Source of the DNA: Liolophura sinensis | Taxonomy: Eukaryota; Mollusca; Polyplacophora; Chitonida; Chitonidae | Assembly: GCF_032854445.1 (NCBI RefSeq) | Contig: NC_088305.1 | Span: 5,001-69,000 of the forward strand | DNA: 64,000 nucleotides | Direction of reading: 5' to 3' | In this document: one piece after another, positions 10,118 through 20,974 of the stretch | How the letters are laid out: every line of letters starts with the position of its first letter | Numbering within the stretch: position 1 is the first letter of the stretch | Translations under genes and position numbers: made by a program | The notes under the pieces: generated by a model | The model's input: the letters and a program-made list of their open reading frames with translations, nothing else | Told to the model about the DNA's origin: nothing | Database searches by the model: none

Positions 10118-11546
10118 CTTCAGCTTGTAATACAGGGAGGTTTACAACCGGTTGATGTATACAAACGGCTAAAGGAGTTAGTGAGAAGTGGGCCTAATGT
10201 CTTAAAGGGACTAATCAATGTCTCTAGAGATGTCTGGAATGTTACAGTGGCTACGCAAACTGTGAAGGAACAACTGTTGGCTAGCGGCTTCACATTCAAA
10301 GGGATAGATTGTCCAATATATGATATAGCGGAGCCAAAGGCTCCTGGTTAGATCTCAATGTCCGATCGAGGTGCCCGATGACACTATTCGAGGTTTGATG
10401 TCCCGGTATGGCACGGTCCATCACGTCAGCCGGGAACATTACCTTATTGATACGTCACTTGAGAATGGTATGCGCCGTATTTACATGAGTGGTGTTACCG
10501 AGATCATTCCACAATCAATTCCGGTTGGGAATTTTAGAATTCCTTTGCGGTACAGAGGTCAGGTCCGTGCCTGTCACATCTGTGATAGCACAAAACATTT
10601 CAAGGCCGAATGTCCTTTAAAGGATAAATGCCTCAAGTGTAAGCAGGCAAGCCACTTTCAAAACAATTGCCCGTTGAGCGATGAAAATGACAATGGCGAT
10701 AATGACGATAACGATTGCAATGATAATGATGATGATGATAAAGATAATAATGATTATGAAGTTGAAGGTGACAATAAAGATGAGAATGAAGGTCGAGGAG
10801 ATGATGATGGTAATTATAGTGAGAGACATGGGGATGATATGGAAATTGGGGTTTCTGGCGAGTCTGTTCCTTACAGTCAACAAAATAAGGGGACTTTGGA
10901 TAACTCTGCTGCTGACAACGAGGATGCTGGAGAGTGGCAAGTTGTCACCAACTCCATGTCCTCCAGCAAAAAGATTCGAAATAAGCGCATTGATGCTACA
11001 AATAAGGTCAGGAAGTTAAGCGAATCGCTAGTAGTAGGTCGGACACAGAGCCTTTGCGAGACATCTCAGACGTCAAATAGCTCGGAGTGGGTTGTCAGCA
11101 TGAGTCAAATCTCGAATACCTCCTCACTCCCTAGATCGTCAGAAATTTTGAATACTAAGCCATCCTGCATTAAGGAGACGCAATCCAGTGGCGTGACGCC
11201 CTCCAAAGGTGCACTTGGTAAGAGCCCGTCCTTATGGGGTAGCACGCTCAGCCCTGACCCGTCTACAATGTCACAGTTAGACACTAGAGATATAGCAGAT
11301 TGTCTTGATCCTCAGGGCAGCTCTCAGCAATCTAATATGTGTAGGGCTGGTGGAGAATCCAATATGGAGGAATCTCTTTCGGAAATGGATGCACCTGAAG
11401 ACTTGCCTGTCTATACCAATGGCAAGGGTGAAGTCTTGGTACCTGTCTCAACATCCCTGGGGTCGTATTATCGCACATTGCGACGCGATTCTAAAGTTGA
11501 CAAGGTTATAAAAGCAGAGGAAGTTGATAACGTTGTCACAGGATGA
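10118..11546 (+). pseudogene. LINE ORF1 (nucleic-acid-binding, Gag-like)
   Basis: An N-terminal segment (about 10118-10350) is open until a stop, then the protein continues in another frame from about 10360 to 11546. After an RRM-like region come two zinc knuckles: CHICDSTKHFKAEC and CLKCKQASHFQNNC, about residues 66-100 of the second frame. A long low-complexity acidic tract rich in Asp and Asn follows, then a Ser/Thr-rich C-terminus. Such proteins bind the element's RNA. The frameshift near 10350 separates the N-terminal part from the rest. The acidic tract, coded by gat/aat/gac runs, looks like an expanded microsatellite. Confidence 0.8.
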
Positions 11547-11616
11547 TTTTGCTGAGCGTAGGGCAGCGATGTATAAAAAGACCAGAAAAAAGAAAAAGAA
11601 CAAATAAATATTAATA

Positions 11617-14490
11617 ATGGCTATTACAAAGATCTTATAGTGGAACTGTAGAGGATTGAGGTGTAAGCTCAAGACCTCAATCCTATAGCTTTTAGCTCGG
11701 AAGAAACTCTACTGACTGATAGTTATCAATGTCGAGGTTATGTATCTCATCACGCTGTTGCCACGTCTACGAATGGAAGGGCATCAGGCAGTTCTTCTCT
11801 TTTGATCAGGCATGGTGTAATACACAATAGACTGGCACTGAACACCGGCTTGCAGGCGGTGGCGGCGCGTATCACACTGGGTATAGTATTAACAATCTGT
11901 TCTATTTATATACCACCTTGTCCTACTCTTCACCAACAAGAGCTGCAAAATTTATATGATCAATTACCTAAACCGTGTCTTCTTTTGGGTGACTTTAATG
12001 CCCACAGTGCTCTCTGGGGTGACTCTGAACGTAACCAGAAGGGCTCTGTATTGGAGGATTTTATATCTAATAACTCTCTATGCGTCTCAAATGATGGCAC
12101 ACATACTTACCTTCATCCTGCAAAGGGCATTTATTCGGTCCTTGATTTAGCTCTGGCTGATGCAGGGCTAAGATCGGAATTCAGCTGGAGCGTCCATGAT
12201 GATCTGTGCGGAAGCGACCACTTCCCCACCATACTTACCCTTGAGGAGCCGGTATCTTCCTCCCTTCCACGCTTTAATTATTATAAAGCAGACTGGCCCC
12301 GCTTTGCTGTTCTGTGTGGTGAAACACTTACTAGCGACCTTTTTCTTGATGCAGTTGATCCTATCCAGTTATTCTCGGATCAGCTAATCGATGTAGCCTC
12401 CAAATGTATCCCGAAATCTTGTGCGGTTCCCCATATTAAGAAACCATGGTTCACGGAGGACTGTAAACGAGCTAGGCGTTTCAGGAAACGTGCTGAGCGC
12501 GTGTACCGATGTAGACCATCCCCCGGTAATTTAGACGATGTTAGGCGTACTCGAGCTAAAGCCCGTAGGATTATCAAACAGTCCAAATGTGACTCTTGGA
12601 AACGTTATGTTTCTAAGATTAATCATCGTACCCCTATGTCAAAAGTCTGGAATATGATCCAACGCATCAAAGGCAAGGGATCCAATGTCACTGTCAATTA
12701 TCTTAAAGACGGGAATAATTCTTTGACAGAAAAACTTGACATAGCCAATAGGTTGGGCGCTTCTTTTGCGCACCATTCGTCTTCAGATAATTACTTGCCT
12801 CAGTTCCAGCGTTATATCATGGAGGGAGGCATGTATTATCCCGGTTCCCAAACCGGGCAAGGATCATAATGATCCAAATAATTACCGTCCCATAGCTCGT
12901 ACAAGCTGTGTCTGTAAGACTATGGAACGGATGATTAATGATAGACTTGTTTGGTTTCTTGAAACCAACAAGTTACTCTCTAACATTCAATGAGGTTTTC
13001 GGCAAGGTAGATCTACCATGGATCACCTTGTTCGATTTGAAACTTTTATTCGTGACGGTTTTGTTAATAATGATCATATAGTGTCCACATTTTTGACCTT
13101 GAAAAGGCCTACGGCACCACATAGAAATATGGTATTTTAAAAGACCTCGCGAATATGGGTCTTAAAGGTCGCTTACCTATATTTATGCCATCATTTTTAT
13201 CTGATTGTCAGTTTAAGGTAGGGTTGGGTGCACTCTTTCTTACTCTTATGAGCAGGAAATGGGTGTACCCCAGGGCAGCATTCTATCACCAACTCTGTTT
13301 AGCATAAAAATAAATAGCCTAGCAAAAACATTAACATCTGGCACAGAGGGTTCTTTATACATGTATAAGTCTTTATATATGTACAAATATATTTTCATCA
13401 CCAAGGTTTGAGGCTCAGCCTTGGTGCTTTTAGAACCTCACCAGCAGAAAGTTTATACGTAGAGGCTAATGAGCCTTCTCTATACAGCCGACGTATAAAA
13501 CTTAGCCTTCAATATGCTAGTAAGCTTAAAGCACATCCAACCAGCCCTGCCTACGACTGTGTTTTCAATCCATTATATGTAGGCAAATATACTAAATGTC
13601 CTAACAAGATCCCTTCGTTCGGTCTTCACATACGGGACCATACTGTGGAAGCTAACATCAAGCTGGAGGATATAGCTCCGGTGTCTTTCCCTGAGTCTCC
13701 TGATTATATGGATTATAAATTTATATATACTGACGGGTCAAAGGATGGGGACAGGGTTGCGGCTGCGGCTGTCTTAGAGCAGTGGGTCACTTCTCTTTGT
13801 CTGCCACCTTCATCTTCAATTTTTTCTGCAGAGGCCAGGGCTATACTCCTAGCCTTATCATATGTTTCCTCTGGGCATGCCCAGAGTCCTGTCTTTTGGC
13901 GATTCAAAATAATAAATTTAAGAATCCATTGATACTTGAGATCATAGCCAAACATCGAAAACTAATTAAGAGGTAAAGATATTATATTCTGTTGGATACC
14001 AAGTCACACTGGTATCCATGGAAACACAGTCGTGGGAAGCGAAAGCTGCCCTATATAAACCTGTATCTTGGGTTAAAATCCTTTATACTGACGTGAAGTC
14101 TAATAATCTTAAATATATTCGTCGCCTTTGGCAGGGTGAATGGGACTTGCAGATCCACGATAAACTGCATGCTATTCACCCGGCCATTGGCTACAATGCC
14201 TATACTTGTCAAATGTCTCGTAGAGACCAAGTAGTTTTAATGAGGTGTCGTGTTGGGCATTCTCATCTGACACACAATTTCATCTTAGATGGGAGCAGTG
14301 CTCCCGAGTGTGTTGGATGTGATGCCCAATAAGGCATCAGACATATCTTGGTTGACTGTGTGGACTTTGACCATGTTCGGAAAAGGTTCTACACGGTCAA
14401 CTCTATATATGATTTATTTGACAGCATCGCTGGCGATGTTGTAATAAATCATTTGAAGGCCATTGGCCTATATCATAAAATATAGATTTT
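11617..14490 (+). pseudogene. LINE ORF2: endonuclease, reverse transcriptase, RNase H
   Basis: The endonuclease begins with a WNCRGLR motif near 11640, interrupted by a stop. It continues open to 12869 with LLLGDFNAHSALWGD and GSDHFPTIL, the metal-binding and catalytic motifs of APE-type nucleases. The reverse transcriptase region (12820-13400) is in several frames. It keeps KPGKDHNDPNNYRPI and VPQGSILSPTLF, but the sequence where the YxDD box should lie is replaced by an AT-rich stretch. RNase H follows (about 13710-14020) with YTDGSKDG and SAEARAILLAL, then a frameshift. A Cys/His end, CVGCDAQ, lies near 14310. The protein would nick target DNA and copy the RNA, but this copy is dead. Confidence 0.8.
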
Positions 14491-14689
14491 AATTGTCATT
14501 AATATCTATTGATAAACAGTTATATACATATAGATTTATACATGCACTATAACCCTAGTTTTCGAGTTTTAACTCTTATTTTTCTTTTATACGATTTTAA
14601 ACATGTCTGTACTTTTTGTTTTACTTTTCATGTTCATATTATCATATCGAAAGCCTTAACCGTCTCGCGTTTTCACCTTGTTCTCGCCA

Positions 14690-14755
14690 CGATATGGCTG
14701 AAATATTGCCGATGTGGCGTTAAGCTATAATCATTCATTCATTCATTCTATACTT
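14690..14755 (+). repeat. LINE 3' tail with (attc)n
   Basis: The motif tggctgaaatattgccgatg with ggcgttaagc is followed by four attc units. Such tails are the recognition site for the LINE's own reverse transcriptase. A matching motif ends both SINE families of this window. Confidence 0.75.
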
Positions 14756-15564
14756 AGGACCTCTCACAAAGAGATTCCTTAGATCATGATTCTTAATAAT
14801 ATTAATGTCACCAGTCAGGACATGTTTACATATGTCGTAGGTAAAAATTGAGGATTCACAATCACAGTTATAGCCACCAGAAGTATACGTCGCCAAATCG
14901 AACTCCTTGATGGCCTGGGAATAACTGAAAATTTTGGAGCGATAGGCTTTGTACACTCATAGGATATGCAGGGTGGCTCTTGGATATTAAAATAATTAGG
15001 CACAGCACTACGAACATCAGTTTCATTAAAGATGCTTGGTAGGTTAATTAAATCAAGGCCACTGTCTAAATACTTTATCTTCAGAAAGAGTCGATAGTGT
15101 TGAGTTTCAGTTGTAGTTACAGGGCAATACAATCGAAAATACGATATGTCGTGACACAGACGTACAAGGTGAGGTGGAACATTAAAATTGTGTATGTTAT
15201 TGGATACGTCTTGAACTAACTGTTTTAGCAAGTTCAGTGGCAGTGCATATAATACTGTGCGTAGAGCATGCATGCTATTGGTGTCATACGACAGTCCTAC
15301 TAAATAGCTAACTGTAACGTGTTTGTGAATCATGTTTCTGTTGAACTTCCTTCTACCATGACTGCGAGGTCTACGCTTAAGGTATTTGAATAAATTTGTT
15401 ATAATGGAGTCATGTGGTTGGCTAGATGTTACATTGCCGATTTCCATAACGTTATCATTCAACCCATACGGGAAGACTGAACCAATCTCTAGCATCCAGA
15501 AAAACTCACGGTCACGGATTTTACGTTCAAATTCGACATCTGTCTCATTTGTTGATGGATTCAA
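14735..15564 (-). pseudogene. retroelement-associated protein remnant, unknown family
   Basis: A 249-codon minus-strand frame (15564-14815) overlaps a second frame (14956-14735), and the sense passes from one to the other near 14940, so one frameshift is present. The first part has DREFFWMLEIGSVFPYGLN, reminiscent of the end of a GIY-YIG-like region in some retroelement proteins. Basic residues with HKHVTVSYLVG follow. The second frame has a Cys-rich stretch, NCDCESS, then HVLTGDINIIKNHDLRNL and a terminal GPKYRMNE. I recall similar segments in uncharacterised mobile-element proteins of cnidarians and molluscs, but cannot name the family. The part upstream of 15564 has a stop and is not recognisable. 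Confidence 0.45.
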
Positions 15565-15929
15565 TAATTACAGCAAACCATGCAGTAACGTTAATTGCAG
15601 TTCAGTAGACGTACCTGGTCTATAGTTAATAAAAATGCTATATTAAATTTAGATATCATATTTGACTGAAAATCGTCCTTCATACCTAATGAAAACGCTT
15701 AAAGTTAAATGCAAATAAGAACCGGTTAACTTTATTAAAACATATTTCTCTTATACAAGATAATAACTCAATTAAAAGCTCATATCTTGCTGATTCTTCT
15801 AAATGAATGGAAATGGGAGAACTCATTTAATTTGGCTCAAAAGCCACGCCTTTTTTGGAATTGTTTTTTCTGGTGGAATAAAAATTAACGTCAGTAACGA
15901 GTGTGACCACTATTAACGCCAGCAGCAGC

Positions 15930-16800
15930 AGCACATCTATCCATGCTGTTGAAGAGACTTCGGATGAAGCTCAGAGGAATGGATGCCGTTGTTCAGTAGA
16001 AATGTCTGTGTCAGTCTTGCGGTATGTGGTCTTGCATTATCTTGCTGTAGAACAAGAATGCGTTTGCGAGCAAAAAATGGAACGACTACAGGCCTCAACA
16101 TTTCACCGAGGTAAAATGGTCGCTGTGAGTTCAAGCGCTCTGACCGGTTTCCTCCTACCACAATACTGGCCGCCGTCTTACAAGTTAAATATTCTTGAGC
16201 ATGGCGTAAAACACCAACCAAAATATAAACAAATAAATTCATGGACGTAGCGCAGCGCCGTGACGCCTCTTCCATGTCCGTGTCCATTGTTTTGGAGGAT
16301 CACAGGCGGACCGTGACGTCCCCAGCTGATTGCCGCCCAAAGAATGACGGAAGGCCCGCAACGGTCATTCTTCAATACACATGGATCACTGAACCTTTCA
16401 TCTCTACGTCATCATCCGAAAAACACAATATTCTGCAATTGCCCTTTGCGCCAGTTCCGATGACATGCGGCCCAGTTAAGTGGATCGCGTCTGTGACGTG
16501 GAGTCAAACGTGAACCAACATAATGTTGACGGCAACGCAAACCCGCGTAGTTGAGTCGTAGTGGCTGCTTGCAGGGACCAATTCCGACGACGGGAATCGA
16601 CTAAGAAGCGGTCTTGACCGTCTGACGTCATACGAGGTAGCCCGCTCCCAGTACGGTCAATAACGGTGTTGGTAGCGATCAAGCAGTCTGTATATGGTGG
16701 ACTGATCAATACCATAATGCCTGGCGACACGCAAGAAGTTCTAACCTGCTTCCATGTTGCCGATGGCTCTTTGACGTTCATCAGCACTCAGGCGTAGCAT
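15930..16800 (-). pseudogene. Tc1/mariner-like transposase, decayed, with SINE inside
   Basis: The transposase reads from ATG at 16800 leftwards through several frames. The N-terminal helix-turn-helix region (16800-16650) is followed by a segment FSDDDVEMKGS near 16400 that carries the first catalytic Asp. An ILWAAISWG stretch lies near 16330 and LQQDNARPHTARL, with the second Asp, near 16040. Stops and frameshifts occur throughout. Between the WAAISWG stretch and the second Asp a piece of the tRNA-SINE (about 16117-16240) has been inserted. The family is different from the intact Tc1 element at 18.7-20.2 kb. Confidence 0.75.
16117..16240 (+). repeat. tRNA-SINE family 1, partial copy nested in Tc1 remnant
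   Basis: The SINE sense strand is +. The copy has the end of the tRNA-like part (gtgagttcaa), then a deletion, then the conserved centre and the tail motif cttgagcatggcgtaaaaca with an A-rich end. Confidence 0.8.
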
Positions 16801-17483
16801 GGTCACTGTTACATCAAAATGCAAATGCAACAGTTCTGCGATTTATGTTCCTTAAGGGGAACTCTCAGACTAAGAATCTCGTGAAAAGGAAGGGCATTCA
16901 ACTTTAACTAGCAAACACTTCACGCGGAATATAATTATAGGTATATTCGTGAGGACGGCATGAGACATCAATTAAATTAAATAAATCTAAACTGTAGGAT
17001 TGAGTAATAATTCTAACAGCTCGTTCTTGAAGCAGTAAAAACGGTTTAAGTGTACTGAAAATGTTTTTTCATTAACGCTGTGTTTATTGTGTTGAACAAG
17101 TCTTGTATTTCTAGGCACTTTGCAACAGATGTGGTTTATATGGCGCACCCAGGAAACTTTATCGTTCAAAAAAATTTCAAGAAAATTGACGTTCGATACT
17201 TTCTACATCAATTGCTTACCCATTAAGAGCTGTGGTGGGAAAATGGGATGGAAGTGCTTTACGAGAAGGTGCTATGGTAATTACTTTTGCTTTCCAGTAT
17301 TGACAGGAAGCTTGTTTGCATAGAGCCAATCTTGCACTTTTGTACGTATATGTGTCTGGGTATTCATGGTTTCACTAATATTTTCTGACGAATGAGAAGA
17401 TCTGGTATCATCAGCTCTCAAAGAGCACACAGTTTTATAGGGTAGAAGAAGAAATTATATCATTGATATAAAATAGAAATAGT
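16801..17483. other. no gene seen
   Basis: This stretch is AT-rich and carries short chance frames only. I see no splice-flanked exon or recognisable repeat. Confidence 0.45.
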
Positions 17484-17720
17484 GACCGAAAGGTTAACAC
17501 ACCAGCACGGCACAGTGGCCAAGGTGCCTTCCACCAATGCGGTCGCAGGGAGTTTAAGTCCAGCTCATGCTGGCTTCCTCTGCGGCCGTACGGGGGGAAG
17601 GTTGCCCAGGTTTCCAACGGACTCTGCCAGGTTTCCTCCACCGTAGTGCTGGCCGCCGTCATATAAGTGAAATATTCTTAAGTACGGCGTAAAAAAAACA
17701 ACGGAATCTGTAAATAAATA
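17484..17720 (+). repeat. tRNA-SINE family 1, nearly complete copy
   Basis: The SINE sense strand is +. The copy contains the tRNA-like head from about the anticodon arm with a B-box-like gagtttaagtcc. The conserved centre (gctggcttcctctgcggccg) follows, then the tail motif tgaaatattcttaagtacgg and an A-rich end with aaataaataaa. Confidence 0.85.
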
Positions 17721-18690
17721 AACTAGGAATAGTATAATACCTATAATACAACTCTGTGGCACACCATATTTAACCGGACATGGTACATTTTCATTGTCAT
17801 TAGTTAATACGTTACAGTAATCAAGTGTTCAGTGTTAAAGGGTTGAAGGATATATTTTCTAAGCTATCTGGGTTAATAGCACCAGCTGGGTTATGGTGTT
17901 GATAAAGATGACATTGATAATGGACAGATAAGAACAAAAAAGTGCTCGGGAGTGAAGTATCCCTGTTCTTACGGATATTATCTCTGGTCATAGTGCATAT
18001 GACTAAGAGGGTGTTCGATACATTCCTTACGAGTCCGTATATACCTTACAATAGCTTGAACATTTGGTAGGGACCAATTTGAAAAAAACCCCAGAAACTA
18101 ACTGTGCAAGTTGTTGCAAGAAATATAGAAACAAAGAACTTAATAAAGCTACCCACCCTAGTTTTCACTGCGGCAGTACTGTCTTCTGTATCAAAAAATG
18201 TGTAAAATGTGATTGGTTGTGAACCATGCGGCCCTTTGTCTACTGAAAAACGTCAAAATGATTGGAATCCATGTGCGTTAATTATAACCTACACGCATTT
18301 CTATAATCACTGGTTTGATGTGAAACAGTGGCTTTACAAGTTTGGTTTTTGAGTGATAAGTGTTGAAGCAGTCGTAGAAATTACTCCATAAAAGCGTGAT
18401 TTAGTATCCCTTAAAGCGTTCTACGTCGATATCGGGTGTATCCGCCGTATACCTCGATGACAGCCTGAACCCATCTCATCATACCACCTGTCAGCCTTCT
18501 GATACTCTGTCCTTGGCATTTTCCAATTCGGTCACTGGCCACGGACTCACCGCTCAGAGCTTCATTGTGAATAGGACATTCGTCAATGAATTTATGTCAT
18601 CCTACCCCTTGACAGCAACCTAGTCTTTAGAGCAGCGAACAAGTCGAAACCATAAAGAAAGAGCAAGTATACTAGCATACATTTATAATA
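17721..18690. other. no gene seen
   Basis: AT-rich DNA of low coding potential between a SINE and the Tc1 element. I could not support any feature in it. Confidence 0.45.
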
Positions 18691-20226
18691 TATACTATAC
18701 AAAAAAAAAACGCATAACCCGTTTTTTTGCGGAGGTGATGCAGTCTTTTCAATTATGCATAACTAAATAAGAATTGCTATTCTGCAAATATTTTTTTACA
18801 CAGATTAAGGAAGGGTCCATATCTAGACAACAAGGCCATCAACTTGAGGTAAGACACTCACAATGAGTCTCCCACTTGAGTGGAATGTCAGTATCTGTTG
18901 TGACCACCACGGGCACGAATAACAGTTCTGACACGCCTTGTCATGGACTGGATGAGACGCTGGATAGAGGCCTGGGGAATGTTCTGCCACTCCTCCTGCA
19001 AACATGCAACTTGCTCTTGAACCGTTTGGGGTTGAGGTTGACGTTGGCGTAGACGTCGATCAAGTTCATCCCACAGATGCTCAATTGGGTTAAGATCCGG
19101 GGAACGGGACGGCCAGGGCAGCACATTTACATTGTTTTCGGCGAGGAAGTCCCTTGTGACACGTGCCGTGTGCGGTCTGGCGTTGTCCTGCTGGAACAAC
19201 TCCCGCTGAACGTGAATGGCAGGTAAGAGGTGTGGCTGCAGGATGGTGTCTCGGTAGCGTACGGCCGTAAGATTCCCCTGAACGTGGACAAGATTTGTAC
19301 GAACAGTATACGATATTGCTGCCCACATCATCACACTCCCTCCACCAAATCTGTCCACTTGGCGTACGCAGTTAGGGGCATAATGTTCGTGAGCACGTCT
19401 GTAAATCCGGTTTCTACCATCACGTCTCTGCAATAGGAATCTGGACTCATCACTGAACCAAATGCGTCGCCAGTTGCGTAGATTCCATGCAGTCACGTTG
19501 TTACACCATCGGAGGCGATTGGCGCGATGGTGAGGACGCAGCACGATCCCAACATAGGGCCTCCTGGCTCTCAGTCCATGTTCCCTCAGCCTGTTCCGCA
19601 GTGTCTGACCTGATATCCTCCTCAGTCCCGGTATGCTGGCTGCTGTGCTTTCAGCTGTAGCACAACGGTCACGCAAATGGAGGACCCTTATGTAGCGATC
19701 TTGGGCTGCTGTAGTGACACGTGGTCGACCTGAACGCCGACGGTCATTTGTTGTCCCAGTATTGTTGTAGCGGGCAGCAAGCCGTGAAATCGTGCTCTGG
19801 CTGACGTGTAGACGCCTAGAAATGGACGATTGGGACTCTCCAGCTTGAAGTCTTCCAATGGCAATATTTCTTGTGACAGTGTCAAGACGTGGCATATTGA
19901 ATCAGCTTGAAAACACCACTTGAAAGACGCCGATTTCCGGCCCGAAGTTGCGGTTTTATAGTCGCACACTGCATGCTTTCTATGCGTAAGTTCGGCGTGT
20001 AAGACTGCACGTGATGCAGTGTGGTGCTGTATTTTTTACTTCTTCCAAAAACGGCCTCCAAACTCAACATTATCAAACAAGAAATGTTTTGAGGCATAAA
20101 ATGTGTGCTAACTGTGACTATAAACAATATTAAAACACATTTTGCTCATGAAATGAAGACAAAATGTATTTATTTTATTTTAAAATAAAACAAAACACCT
20201 ATGCGTTTCTTTTTTTGGATAGTATA
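18691..20226 (-). mobile_element. Tc1-like DNA transposon, complete
   Basis: The two ends are inverted repeats of about 25 bp: tatactatacaaaaaaaaaa with cgcat on the left, mirrored by atgcgtttctttttttggat with agtata on the right. Both are bordered by TA, the target dinucleotide of the family. One open transposase gene on the minus strand fills most of the 1.5 kb. A nearly identical but truncated relative opens the window at 1-637. Intact frame plus near-identical relatives suggests activity in the recent past. Confidence 0.9.
18888..19895 (-). CDS. Tc1-like transposase (DD34E), intact
   Basis: A single open frame of 335 residues from ATG to stop, the usual length for Tc1 transposases. It acts in the nucleus, where it binds the terminal repeats and cuts and pastes the element into TA sites. 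Paired helix-turn-helix DNA-binding regions occupy about residues 10-45 and 60-110, linked by the GRPRV motif at 56-60. The catalytic triad is visible as D149 in WFSDESRF, D237 in QQDNARPHTA and E272 in NPIEHLWDE. There are 34 residues between the last two, which gives the DD34E signature. A WAAIS motif lies at 191-195. No stop or frameshift was found, so the protein could be functional. Confidence 0.93.
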   Translation of the reverse strand: MPRLDTVTRNIAIGRLQAGESQSSISRRLHVSQSTISRLAARYNNTGTTNDRRRSGRPRVTTAAQDRYIRVLHLRDRCATAESTAASIPGLRRISGQTLRNRLREHGLRARRPYVGIVLRPHHRANRLRWCNNVTAWNLRNWRRIWFSDESRFLLQRRDGRNRIYRRAHEHYAPNCVRQVDRFGGGSVMMWAAISYTVRTNLVHVQGNLTAVRYRDTILQPHLLPAIHVQRELFQQDNARPHTARVTRDFLAENNVNVLPWPSRSPDLNPIEHLWDELDRRLRQRQPQPQTVQEQVACLQEEWQNIPQASIQRLIQSMTRRVRTVIRARGGHNRY

Positions 20227-20974
20227 TTTAGGAGATTTGGTGGGAGATAATAAGTCAGCTTAGGTTTGTAAATAAAATTAACATTTATTTATCTTATCTC
20301 AAGTACACGTTACAGGTACTAAGACTTCTCGATACACTGTAGAGAAATAATTGCAGATGGTTTATAAATGTATATACTATCTCTGTATGCTGTTTGTTTA
20401 GTGTTTCTCATTGATGATAGGCAGGGGGGCAGTGAGGGGACGGCCGGATAGCCTTACATTAGGCCGAGACTTCCGCTTGGCTTCTTCGATATCAAAATTT
20501 CTTTGTACTTTCTTATACAGCTTTCTAAATTGCCACACTGTTAAAATCATTCAGCCGTTATTTGTTAAAAGTGGTGTCTTTCGAATACTATTTACGATGT
20601 ATTCTGCACATCTTCTGTAAAGTCAAAGTATTTATTTGATGGCTGTTTATCCCATACAAGTTTTCCCTTAAAATGATAGATTTACAGATGAGGAAACAGT
20701 AGTCCCATGTTTAAACCAACGATCTTTTTGACAAAAAAAGCCATCAACATAGAATTCTAGATAGATAGGTTTCAACAGAGGGTTTACCCTGACGGAAACT
20801 CAAACGTCATTGTTTTTTATTTAAAAATAACCGGTGCGACCTGGTAATGACAGTAACCTCTTTCAAGTTGGTAACCACTGACGCACCTCCCACAACTGAA
20901 GACATCTCAGCTACATTTACATGCTTGTATTACATTTTTTCGTAGCTGCCGGTTCCTGGTTTGCATCCTCTCCT
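20227..20974. other. no gene seen
   Basis: Unique-looking DNA between the Tc1 element and the large satellite, with no coding signal that I can support. Confidence 0.45.

Larger units (their letters stand above)
10060..14755 (+). mobile_element. non-LTR retrotransposon (LINE) with RNase H, inactive
   Basis: The element has two reading frames in the usual order. ORF1 carries zinc knuckles. ORF2 carries an APE-type endonuclease, reverse transcriptase, RNase H and a Cys-rich end. The 3' end has a conserved tail motif, tgaaatatt then gtggcgttaa, followed by (attc)n. The RNase H domain and the tail suggest the I/Nimb-like group, although the Jockey superfamily cannot be excluded. Both frames are broken and the reverse transcriptase core is badly damaged, so the copy cannot move on its own. 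Confidence 0.85.
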
